A DNA stretch of 32,175 bases from a candidate division WOR-3 bacterium. Its GTDB lineage: Bacteria > Hydrothermota > Tepidihabitantia > SM23-42 > JAOAFX01. The notes beneath the pieces were generated by a model. That model made no database searches and was not told where the DNA came from. It saw nothing but the letters and a program-made list of their open reading frames with translations. The stretch is taken from contig JBDRVV010000029.1 in NCBI GenBank assembly GCA_039802005.1, forward strand, positions 1-32,175. Reading direction: 5' to 3'. Every line of letters starts with the position of its first letter. The first letter of the stretch is position 1. Made by a program: the position numbers and the translations under genes. Positions 6,942 through 15,600 of this stretch are shown in pieces.

Positions 6942-7319
6942 ATGAAAAAAATCATAAAGACTGACAAGGCTCCAAAGGCGATCGGACCCTATTCTCAAGG
7001 TGTGATTGCCAATGGTTTTATATTTACTGCGGGGCAGATAGGTTTGAAACCCGATACCGGGGAAATGGTAGCAGGCGGTGTAAAAGAACAGACCAGACAG
7101 GTTCTGGAGAATCTCAAAGCAGTTCTTGAGGCAGGCGGGTCAAAGTTGGATAATGTAGTAAAGACGACTGTATATTTGACAAAATCTGAAGATTTCCCTT
7201 TTATGAATGAAGTATATGCCCAATATTTTACTGATGAACCGCCGGCAAGAACTACAATCTTTGTAAATGGCTTGCCAAAAGGAGCGCTCGTTGAGATTGA
7301 AGCTGTCGCAAAAATTTAG
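6942..7319 (+). CDS. ridA: RidA family reactive enamine/imine deaminase
   Basis: 125 residues, full length for the family. Typical motifs are present: APKAIGPYSQGV near the N-terminus, FTAGQIGL, VLENLKAVLEAGGSKLDNVV, and the C-terminal PPARTTIFVNGLPKGALVEI with the arginine that binds the substrate carboxylate in true RidA proteins. RidA hydrolyses 2-aminoacrylate and related enamines made by PLP enzymes, releasing ammonia and keto acids. The start has a GGAG site 5 nt upstream. The end overlaps rnc by 29 bp, so the two are translationally linked. Confidence 0.95.
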   Translation: MKKIIKTDKAPKAIGPYSQGVIANGFIFTAGQIGLKPDTGEMVAGGVKEQTRQVLENLKAVLEAGGSKLDNVVKTTVYLTKSEDFPFMNEVYAQYFTDEPPARTTIFVNGLPKGALVEIEAVAKI

Positions 7320-7962
7320 TGAAATTGAAAAAAAATTAGGAATACAATTCAATAATAAAAAACTCCTGAAAAAGGCACTAACCCATTCTTCGGCAGTTGC
7401 TGAAAACCGCATTAAATCCAATGAAGTCCTTGAATTCCTCGGGGATGCAGTATTGGAACTAATCGTGCGTGAATATCTCATAAAAAAATTTCCGAAAAAA
7501 AGCGAAGGAGAACTGAATGAACTCAAGAAAAGATTCATCCAGGAAGAAGTTCTGTATAAAATTGGAAGGGGATTGGGTATCGGTGAAATGCTCATTATGG
7601 ATAAAGGCGAAGAATTGACCGGAGGCAGGGAGCGACATTCCAATATCAGTTGCGCACTTGAGGCATTGATCGGTGCAATATATCTTGATAGGGGGTTAGA
7701 TTATACAAAAAGATATATTAAAAAAATTCTTCTACAAAAAAGATTCAAAATATCAAGGGATTGTAAATCGCTCATTAATGACTGGGCAATGAAGAATAAA
7801 AAAAAGGTTGAATATAAGGTAATTGAAGAGTATGGTCCACCACACGATAAAACATTTATTGTCGGGCTCTATGTCAATGGCAATAAAGTATCTCAAGGAG
7901 AGGGTCATAGCAAAAAACAGGCAGAGCAGTCAGCGGCAAGAGAATTTTTAAAAAAATTATAG
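7291..7962 (+). CDS. rnc: Ribonuclease III with altered metal-binding residue
   Basis: 223 residues from TTG 7291, chosen because AAAGGAG ends 7 nt upstream. An ATG at 7267 is possible but has no such site and would overlap ridA by 53 bp. The RNase III signature NEVLEFLGDAVLEL lies at residues 44-57 (E48 and D52 matching Aquifex E40 and D44), and the second acidic site ALEALIGAIYLD holds E124 (Aquifex E110). A dsRNA-binding domain follows (about 150-223; GPPHDKTFIVGLYVNG, GEGHSKKQAEQSAA). The enzyme cleaves double-stranded RNA in rRNA maturation and decay. Oddity: the Asp normally three residues before E124 (Aquifex D107, E. coli D114) is Cys121 (SCALEAL), although all other catalytic acids are present. 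It converges on the anti-sigma gene with only 5 bp between the stops. Confidence 0.95.
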   Translation: MRLKLSQKFSEIEKKLGIQFNNKKLLKKALTHSSAVAENRIKSNEVLEFLGDAVLELIVREYLIKKFPKKSEGELNELKKRFIQEEVLYKIGRGLGIGEMLIMDKGEELTGGRERHSNISCALEALIGAIYLDRGLDYTKRYIKKILLQKRFKISRDCKSLINDWAMKNKKKVEYKVIEEYGPPHDKTFIVGLYVNGNKVSQGEGHSKKQAEQSAAREFLKKL

Positions 7963-7967
7963 AAAAT

Positions 7968-8750
7968 TTAATTTGAATCTTTTTCTTCAGGGGTAAACTC
8001 TACAAACATCTGGGTTGGTCTGCCCTGGATTTTGGGTGGTGAGAGTTGTTTTCCTTTTAATGCACGGAAAATTGTTGTATCTTCTTCAGGGGTTAAAGAT
8101 TTCCCTTTTGCAACATTTATAATCCTTCCTGTTGAATCAACAATCGCCCTTATTACAACCGGCTCGGTAATTTCAGGCACAGATCGTTCTGCGGCGTAAG
8201 CACGGCTTTCAAGTTCTTCAGCCTGCCGGGAAGCAATTGTTGGTGCGGGCGCTGTAGTTTTTTTGTCTAAATGAGTTTCAGTTCTGGGTTTTGATTTTGC
8301 AATGGGTGCGGGTGCAGGCAGAGATATGTCGATCTTCTGGTCTTTTATGGCTTTTTCTTCATCAGAATAAACATAAGGAACCCTGTTATTCATACCCACA
8401 GGGGTTTCTAATCCTTCACTCCTGATGACGATAAGTATCAAGACTGCAACTGCAGCCGGAATGAGTATCGGAAAGAATTTCCAAAAGACAAACTTCGGCT
8501 TTTTACCAATCCTTTCCATTACATTTCTTTTGAGATTGAAGATGAATTCACGGGATGGCTCTTCTAATTCCAGCTGACGAATCTGCTCGTCCATTTCCTT
8601 GAATTGCTCAACTATCTTCCTGCAATAAACACAGGATTCCAAATGCTCTTTTATTCGTGCATATTCCTGTTCATCAAGTTCATTATCAATAAAAGCGCTG
8701 AGCAATTCAATAGAAATGCCGCAGCCTGATTTATTTAATTCTTCCCTCAT
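7968..8750 (-). CDS. Zinc-binding anti-sigma factor with TonB-C-like periplasmic domain
   Basis: 260 residues. The N-terminus has the anti-sigma zinc finger H36-x3-C40-x2-C43 (EHLESCVYCRK) that clamps ECF sigma factors. A single transmembrane helix runs about 89-109 (FFPILIPAAVAVLILIVI). A Pro/Ala-rich linker follows (LPAPAPIAKSKP, TTAPAPTIAS), then residues about 196-256 resemble the C-terminal fold of TonB (VVIRAIVDSTGRIINVAKGK ... FRALKGKQLSPPKIQGRP). This predicts a membrane sensor whose periplasmic module could contact envelope partners and control release of the sigma factor. It overlaps the sigma gene by 4 bp (ATGA), the usual pairing. The TonB-C-like assignment is from sequence pattern alone. 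Confidence 0.85.
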   Translation of the reverse strand: MREELNKSGCGISIELLSAFIDNELDEQEYARIKEHLESCVYCRKIVEQFKEMDEQIRQLELEEPSREFIFNLKRNVMERIGKKPKFVFWKFFPILIPAAVAVLILIVIRSEGLETPVGMNNRVPYVYSDEEKAIKDQKIDISLPAPAPIAKSKPRTETHLDKKTTAPAPTIASRQAEELESRAYAAERSVPEITEPVVIRAIVDSTGRIINVAKGKSLTPEEDTTIFRALKGKQLSPPKIQGRPTQMFVEFTPEEKDSN

Positions 8751-9310
8751 AGAACACCTTTGTTCATATCCTCAAATATCTCTCTTAATCTCTGCCTTGC
8801 CCTTGCCAGTCTTGACATCACCGTCCCCCGGGGAATATTCAATGACTGGCTTATTTCTTCATAGGATAACTCTTCTTCAACCCTTAAAATCAATATAATC
8901 CGGTATTCTTCAGGTAATCTTGCCATTGCCCGTGCAATCTTTTCTTTCAGCATTTTCTGCCCCACGATTTCCACTGGATCATTTTTACCATCATCATAAT
9001 TTTCTGCCCATTCAAGCGGCTGGACTTCAACTTTTTTCTCCTTTTTTATATAATTCAGCGTATGGTTGACCGCAATCCTGGATAGCCATGGAAAGAACCG
9101 ATTGCCCGATTTGAACCCCTTTATTCCATTATAAGCCTTGATAAATATCTCCTGTACCAGATCTTCGGCATCATCCCGGTTGCGCACCATTCTATAGACC
9201 AGGCGATAAATGGGGATTTTATACCGCTCAATCAGGGGACCAAATGCCTCACAATCCCCATCTTTTACTGCCTGGATTAAGACATCATCACTCTCATTAT
9301 TATTATACAC
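8747..9310 (-). CDS. ECF-type RNA polymerase sigma factor (RpoE-like)
   Basis: 187 residues from a GTG start. Region 2 is clear (PIYRLVYRMVRNRDDAEDLV, then FKSGNRFFPWLSRIAVNHTL), as is region 4 (LPEEYRIILILRVEEELSYE, then ISQSLNIPRGTVMSRLARAR). Size and two-domain layout fit extracytoplasmic-function sigma factors. The partner anti-sigma factor follows with a 4-bp overlap. Upstream, 25 bp away, is a periplasmic DUF4412-like gene on the same strand, and the whole block continues from cell-wall genes. It probably directs RNA polymerase to envelope-stress promoters and may regulate its own operon; its -35/-10 target is not recognised here. Confidence 0.95.
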   Translation of the reverse strand: MYNNNESDDVLIQAVKDGDCEAFGPLIERYKIPIYRLVYRMVRNRDDAEDLVQEIFIKAYNGIKGFKSGNRFFPWLSRIAVNHTLNYIKKEKKVEVQPLEWAENYDDGKNDPVEIVGQKMLKEKIARAMARLPEEYRIILILRVEEELSYEEISQSLNIPRGTVMSRLARARQRLREIFEDMNKGVL

Positions 9311-9335
9311 AAAAATCCCTAACTTTATTCCATTA

Positions 9336-10082
9336 TTAATCTGTATTGGGGGTTTTTACCGGATTATAGCCCTCTGGAATTTCAAAGACTCTATCACTGA
9401 TAGGGACGGTGGTTAATTTTTTTATGACGCTTGAACTCTTTAATTCCGTCTTTGTATAATTGTCTTCCATTTTTACATTTATTTCCATTTCTAAGGGAAA
9501 TCCATCTATTTCAGAAATCCTTTTTTGTAAATCCTTAAGCAGTTTATTATCAATATCAACCAACCCGGTTTCATTCACTCTACCCAAAACCTTATCATTG
9601 AATTCTTTGATTTCATCATAACCCGGAAAATCTTTGCCCATCCACATCGTCTGGGTAATCTCCATTTTTTCATCCCCGGAATTTATATCAACTGACACAA
9701 AATATTTTTCACATTTTATTTTTAGAATTTCTTTTGTTTCTTCCAATTTTTCAATTTTAAATTCAGGCATGACATTGGAGGAGTCAATAATACTACTTTC
9801 TAATTTTTCGCTGAGAGGCATTTCAATATACTCTTTATTTTCGGGGTTTAGAATCCAGGAAACACCCTTATCGAGACGAATAATTGCAATAAATGCCTCG
9901 TCCTTTGATTCTGAATTTCCGATTTTGACCTCAGTCCTCATCCGATCAAATTTTATAAAATTTCTGAATGTCATAACTTCGTCCCCTAATCCCATCATTC
10001 CATCGGTCTTGGTCTCCATTTCATACATTACATCTCCATAGATAATTGAGAATAAAAATACAAGCAGAATTATTCTGTGCAT
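9336..10082 (-). CDS. Exported DUF4412/LolA-like protein
   Basis: 248 residues with a signal peptide (MHRIILLVFLFSIIYGD). The body reads like the DUF4412/outer-membrane lipoprotein-sorting fold: VMYEMETKTDG near the start, RTEVKIG, an AIIRLDKGVSWILNPENKEY strand typical of 'the value in the cell is set by what is stored' domains of this kind, and MWMGKDFPGYDEI later. The exact family is uncertain; the LolA-like half-barrel is a structural guess. The start has GGGGAGG just upstream. It lies between the coiled-coil/TPR gene (23 bp) and the ECF sigma gene (25 bp), so it belongs to the same envelope operon and could be a periplasmic sensor or carrier for that system. Confidence 0.65.
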   Translation of the reverse strand: MHRIILLVFLFSIIYGDVMYEMETKTDGMMGLGDEVMTFRNFIKFDRMRTEVKIGNSESKDEAFIAIIRLDKGVSWILNPENKEYIEMPLSEKLESSIIDSSNVMPEFKIEKLEETKEILKIKCEKYFVSVDINSGDEKMEITQTMWMGKDFPGYDEIKEFNDKVLGRVNETGLVDIDNKLLKDLQKRISEIDGFPLEMEINVKMEDNYTKTELKSSSVIKKLTTVPISDRVFEIPEGYNPVKTPNTD

Positions 10083-10105
10083 AACCTCCCCTTTTTATCT
10101 ATTAT

Positions 10106-12637
10106 TCAGGCGCTGATCTTTCCCTGTTTGTATAGTTCTATTGCCTCTTTAGCCTCACTGTTAGTAGGATCAATTTCCAGGGCACGCTGGAATGCTGATA
10201 TTGCCTCATCATATTTTTCTAACTCAAGTAATGCCTTACCCATATGGACATAGGCAAGGCTATAATTTACATTTCTTTTGATTGCTTGCTGGAACATTCC
10301 AATTGCCTCGTTGAGTTTTTTGGTCTTTACATAAAGCAATCCAAAATTGTTATAAATCTCGGCAAGATTGGGTTCCAGTTGCAACGCCTCTTCAAATGAT
10401 TTCTGTGCCTCACTATCCCTGCCGAGTTCGGTAAGCACGAGTCCTTTAAGGTTTAGATACTCGGCAAGTTTATCAAGTTCTAATGCCCGCTCAATTTCGT
10501 TAAGGGCAAGTTCATAATTGCCCCGATAATAATAAAGGGTTGCGCGGTCAAAATGGTCAAGTGCATCTTTCTTTTTCTTTGCCAGCTGCTCTGCTTTGTA
10601 TTGCTCTTCCTGTTTTGCAAAATATTCCTTCAGATTCTTTAATACTTCGTTGCTGAATTTTGACATATCAAGTTGTTGTTCAAGAAGGTCTTTAAATTGT
10701 TTCTGTATTTCATTTGTCATACGATTGATTTGATTATTTAGTTCACCAAATTTTTCGGACAGCCGGGCAATATCACCAAATGTCTTTTCATATTGCTCTT
10801 CGAGCCCCCCGATTTCCTTCTTCATCTCAGATATCAAATCCTTTACTGACTCCTGCATGCCCGCACCAACAGCCTCTACACCTTTGCGCATGCCTTCTGC
10901 AAGTCCAGCAATCTTACCTAAAGATTCAAGATAATTGCGATTGAGATTATTCATCATTTCACTCATATTTGCGATATTAGTCTGGGTCTTTTCAAAGAGT
11001 TCTCCAAATTTTTCCACCCCGGATTGAATGGTATTAAGCGAATTAAGGTAATGTTGGCTTGTATTATTAAGAAATTCACCTATGTTATAGATTCCGCTCT
11101 TAAGCACATTATTCATATCATCATACTTTCTCAGTCCTTCCTGGATTGCATTGAGTTGATTATTCAGCGAATCTTTCAAGTTATTTATCGGTGTTTCATA
11201 ATTCTTTAAATTTTCCTGGATTGAAACCAGTTGACTGCTCAATGTATTTTTTAATTCATTTATCGGAGTTTCATAATTTTTAAGACCATCAACGATTGAA
11301 CCTAATTGCGCACTGAGCGAATTTTTCAATTCATTTATCGGACTTTCAAAATTCTTTATACTATCCTGGATTAAAACGAGCTGGTTGCTCAGGGATTCTT
11401 TTATTTCGTTCACAGGTGCGGTGAATGAAGCAAAACTGCCCTGGATATTTGTGAGACTATTTACAAATTCATTCTTTAAATTAATCAATTCTGTCTTGAG
11501 GGCATCTGTCGTCTGGTCAACCTTCTGGACTAAAGTGCTGGAAATTTTGTCAAATTGACTACCCATAAATTCGTTGTTGCCCTGCTGTAATTTTGAAAAT
11601 TCATTGAATAAAACCTTTAATTCATCAAGTTTGAAGCCTATCGTTCCTTCAAGGTCTTTTAATAAACCCTGTTGATTTGAGCCCTGGGTCTGCAAAAAGT
11701 TAGTAAGCGTAGATTTCAGCTCTTCCAGTTTGTTATTGATTGCTTCCTGCATTCCCTGATAAATCTTTTCTGAAGATTCCTGCTGACCTTTGATACCTTC
11801 CAGGAAAGATATTTTTAGTTCATCAAATTTTCCACCAAGATTATTAAGACTACTCACCGTTTCGGTTTTAATTCCAGCAATTTCGTTTTTGACTAAATCA
11901 GCAATATTGTTTACACCACTAACTATATTCTCAACAACTTCAAATTTTTTCAAAATTGCCTGGAATGTTTCATTGCTCTTTTCTATGCTCGCATTTAACG
12001 CCTCGGTCCCTGCCTGATAAGTGGTTGAAACCTTTTCAACGGCATTCTTCAGGGTATCGGCCTTATGACTGATATTTTCACTAAGTCCTTCAAAACTCAC
12101 TTTTACTTCATTGAAATATTGTTTCAGTTCCTCACTTAGTTTGTTCTGGACATTTGTAATATTATTGTTTGCCTCTTTTATTGATTTTAATTCTTCAATC
12201 TGCAAATGATTGGTATTGTTCAAGGCTTCAATCTGTGCAAGATGTTTTTCAGAAATGGATTTTAAAGTTTCAATAATTGAATTTTGAATTTCTGTTAAAC
12301 GATCAAATCCGAGGGCGATTACTTCATTCTGCTTTTTCATTATATCAAAGCGGTTGAGCAGGGCATCCTGCAGGGTTTGAACCGTCGTAGAGATAATAAC
12401 ACCCAATGCCTCATTGCGTTGGAACATTTCTTCTTTTATTTCCTTAACACCATTTTTAAAGTCTTCAATTATTATACCATTCTTAATATTTGTGGATAAT
12501 AACGAACATAACTTTGCGGCACCATCATATACCATGCATTCGTTTTTGATACATTCTTTGATCTCTATTTCTTCACCAATTTTTTTACCATCGCGGTCAA
12601 AAATCTCTTTTCTCTTAACAAGGAATGGACATTTCAT
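10106..12637 (-). CDS. Long coiled-coil protein with Cys-rich head and C-terminal TPRs
   Basis: 843 residues. The first 45 carry four cysteines (C3, C29, C34, C44: MKCPF ... ECIKNECMVYD ... KLCSL), spaced like a small metal-binding head. There is no signal peptide. Residues about 60-690 are almost all heptad-like coiled coil rich in N, Q, E, L and K, containing four tandem 25-residue repeats (404-503). The C-terminus (about 695-843) holds about four TPRs (RATLYYYRGNYELALNEIER; NFGLLYVKTKKLNEAIGMFQ). It is probably a cytoplasmic filament or scaffold joining partners through the TPRs. It shows a resemblance to chemoreceptor-like coils but lacks a signalling tip. The start overlaps the stop of the giant TPR gene by one base (TAATG), so the two are co-translated. 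No known family recognised. Confidence 0.8.
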   Translation of the reverse strand: MKCPFLVKRKEIFDRDGKKIGEEIEIKECIKNECMVYDGAAKLCSLLSTNIKNGIIIEDFKNGVKEIKEEMFQRNEALGVIISTTVQTLQDALLNRFDIMKKQNEVIALGFDRLTEIQNSIIETLKSISEKHLAQIEALNNTNHLQIEELKSIKEANNNITNVQNKLSEELKQYFNEVKVSFEGLSENISHKADTLKNAVEKVSTTYQAGTEALNASIEKSNETFQAILKKFEVVENIVSGVNNIADLVKNEIAGIKTETVSSLNNLGGKFDELKISFLEGIKGQQESSEKIYQGMQEAINNKLEELKSTLTNFLQTQGSNQQGLLKDLEGTIGFKLDELKVLFNEFSKLQQGNNEFMGSQFDKISSTLVQKVDQTTDALKTELINLKNEFVNSLTNIQGSFASFTAPVNEIKESLSNQLVLIQDSIKNFESPINELKNSLSAQLGSIVDGLKNYETPINELKNTLSSQLVSIQENLKNYETPINNLKDSLNNQLNAIQEGLRKYDDMNNVLKSGIYNIGEFLNNTSQHYLNSLNTIQSGVEKFGELFEKTQTNIANMSEMMNNLNRNYLESLGKIAGLAEGMRKGVEAVGAGMQESVKDLISEMKKEIGGLEEQYEKTFGDIARLSEKFGELNNQINRMTNEIQKQFKDLLEQQLDMSKFSNEVLKNLKEYFAKQEEQYKAEQLAKKKKDALDHFDRATLYYYRGNYELALNEIERALELDKLAEYLNLKGLVLTELGRDSEAQKSFEEALQLEPNLAEIYNNFGLLYVKTKKLNEAIGMFQQAIKRNVNYSLAYVHMGKALLELEKYDEAISAFQRALEIDPTNSEAKEAIELYKQGKISA
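11129..11428 (-). repeat. Four tandem 75-bp (25-residue) coding repeats
   Basis: Residues 404-503 of the coiled-coil protein are four 25-residue units with the pattern xxPINELKxSLSxQLxxIQxxLK: SFTAPVNEIK..., NFESPINELK..., NYETPINELK..., NYETPINNLK.... The two middle-to-last units are most alike, indicating recent duplication. A proline every 25 residues should break the coil at regular intervals. Confidence 0.85.
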
Positions 12638-15600
12638 TAAATCCTCCCTTCAATAAAATATCTTCCCCTGCCCAAACGCCTTTCCTGGGCAAGCCTTTCG
12701 TATCGCTCAATCCTTGGCTTGAGTGAATCATCATTAAGTAATTTCAGAACCCCCGCTGCTGCTGAATAAGAACCAAGCGATTCATAAATATCTGCATAGA
12801 GCATAGCGGTATCTTTATCAACCGGTAATTTTCTCAATGTTTCAAGGGCATCAATGGGCTGATTCTTTTTTAATAAAATTCTTGCCCTCAGCATTATATA
12901 ATCGCGTGTGTTTATTTTATCGCTGCCAAGTGATTGTATCTCTTTTTCTGCATCTTTAACTTTATCCATTAAAAGATAGACATTTGCCCTTAATAACCGC
13001 GCTTCGTCAGTCTCTTTAGGTATTTCTTTTAACTTTTTATTAAAATATTCATCCCTTACTTTTCTAATCGTTTTATATACCAGATTACGGTCTTTTGTTT
13101 CCTGCAAAAGTCTGGTATATATTTCAAGCGTTTTATTTACCTCTCCTTTTTCAAAATATAACTGTCCTTGTTTTAATAAAATTTCTTCTCTTCTTTGCGG
13201 TATTAATTTTTCTACTGTTTTGAGAGATTCAAGCGCATGTTCATAATCCTTTTTATATGTATAAATTTCACTCAAAAGTAAGTAGGCGGGACCAATCTTT
13301 TCGTTTTTCAATAAAATTTCTTTTATTTGAATGATAATATTGTCGGCAAAATCCGGGTCAGTATCAAATAATTTTTTGAATAATGCAATCGTGCGATTTA
13401 CCTCGCCAATTTCTTTATATAACACACCAGTAAAATAGGTCAACTCCGGGGATTTTTCATACTCTTGTTTCAAGGTCTCAATGATATTAGGAGTTTCCTG
13501 GGGTGCAAAATCTAAAAGTTTTTTAAAGACCTCAATTGCATTGACAAAGTTCCCTTCATTTATAAATAATTTCCCTAAAAAATGGTATGAAGGAATATGG
13601 CTTGGATTTTTTGAGAGAATCTGCATTACGAAATCTTTGACCCAGCGTATTTCATTTTTATCGATTTGAAATACCTCTTCAGTTGTGTAAAGGGCATCTT
13701 CAAGATTATTATAATTAAGATAAATTTGTGCCAGTCCTTTCCTCGCTTCAATATCCTGGGGTTCCTCATTACATATTCTTTTCATTTCGGATATTGCAGG
13801 TTCACGGAAAGCAGGCTCTTTTTCCTGGGCATCTATGAAAAACTTTATTGCTGATGATTTCAAATTTGCCAGATAATAAACCCTTGCCAGATTGAATGAC
13901 AACAAAGGAGACGGCAATTGGGTGTTTAATTTTTCAAGTAAAGGCAAAACCCGGGAAACAAGGTTATTGTCCAGTTCACAGGATTGCACAAGATGTTTTA
14001 TGCCTTCAGAATATTTCTTTAAATTTATTTCAATCGCCCCCATAGCAAATATCACCTTGGGATTGGCAATGGATTTTGTAGAAATTGTCTTCAATTCATC
14101 CAAAACATATTCAGCCCTCGCGGGCACGATTCGTGCCGTCAAAAGATATTCTTCAACTGCCTCATCAATCCGTTTTGCCCTTGCCAGCGCCCTACCCCGG
14201 GCAAAATGCGCAGGGACATTGCTTTTATCCACGGCAAGAATCTTATCAAGATAACTAATGACCTCATTTGAATAATCTGTATCACCATCAAGGGCAAGCA
14301 TTAAAGGCCTTACACTATCGCTTAGATTGCCACTTTCAACGAGTGCCTGTCCTAACCTGAGGTTGAAATACTGTGCCTGGTTACCGAAGACTTCTATACC
14401 CTTTTTTGCTTCTTCAATAACCCGGTCGTAGAGTTTACGATTAAAGAATGTGTCAATTAATAATACCCAGACCTCTCGATCTTTTGGAAATGCCTTCAAT
14501 GTATCATAAAATTCATCTATAATTTCAAAGAATGCCTTGGGATCGACCATTTGAGCGGTTTTAAAGAATTGGGTTGCAATTTCAATCTCTCCATCTTTCA
14601 AAAATATTCTTGCCGCAGTAAGAAGTAATGGAACTGCCTTCGGTCTTTCTTTTATTACTTCAAGCAGTGCGCGTTTTGTTGTGTCTTTGGTTTCGTCATT
14701 GGCAAGAAGTTCTTCAAATTTTTTAATTGCCTTCTCATTTTCACCTGAGTAGGCATAACCACGGGCAATTGCAATATCAAATAAAATAGGTTCACGCTCA
14801 CGATAGTCATTGTATATTTTTATTATATCCTTTGCCAATGCTGGTTTATGGTTCAATATCGCATCAAGTATTGAGATAAAATTTGTTATATTTTCTTCAT
14901 CAATGTGGGGTTTGATCAATGCAAATGCCTCATCATCTTTGTTCAGATTAATAAGCGCCTTTGCCTTGAGTACGAGATAGACTGGATCAGACGGTTTAGT
15001 TTTCAAAATCTCGTCCAATGCCTGATTTACCAGGTCGTATTTTTCATTTTCAAGAAGGGTTTCAAATATGATTGAGGCATTCTCATCCTCACCTTTGTGG
15101 CTATAACATAATCCTAACAGGTAGAGCCCATAAAAGTTTTCGGGCATCTGTTCCAGTATAGAATTCAGATTCTGGATATATTCATCTATGAGGCCACGGT
15201 CAATTTTATATGCCCGATCAATCACCTTTATTGCCTCATCAATCATTTTTTGTTTCAAATAGAAATTGACCAATCCCTGTATTACAAGTGGATTGTTAGG
15301 TTCTTTTTCAAATGCCTTCTCATATCTTTGCATTACTGTGGAATATTGTTCAGCGTCAATTTCAAGAATTTTATCAAATTCCGTGATTGCCAGAGAAATT
15401 CTTCCTGCATTGAGAAGATTATCAGCAAGGCTGAATAGTACCTTTAAATTCTGGGGATTCATACGCTGTAACTCACGGAGCGTTTTTATTACATCATCAA
15501 TCTTTGATGGGTCTTTTTTTAATAATTCTTCAAGCCTTGCCAGGGAGGCATCAAGGTCGCCTTTTTTTACATAGAGTTCGGTGACAAATTGATTGAAACT

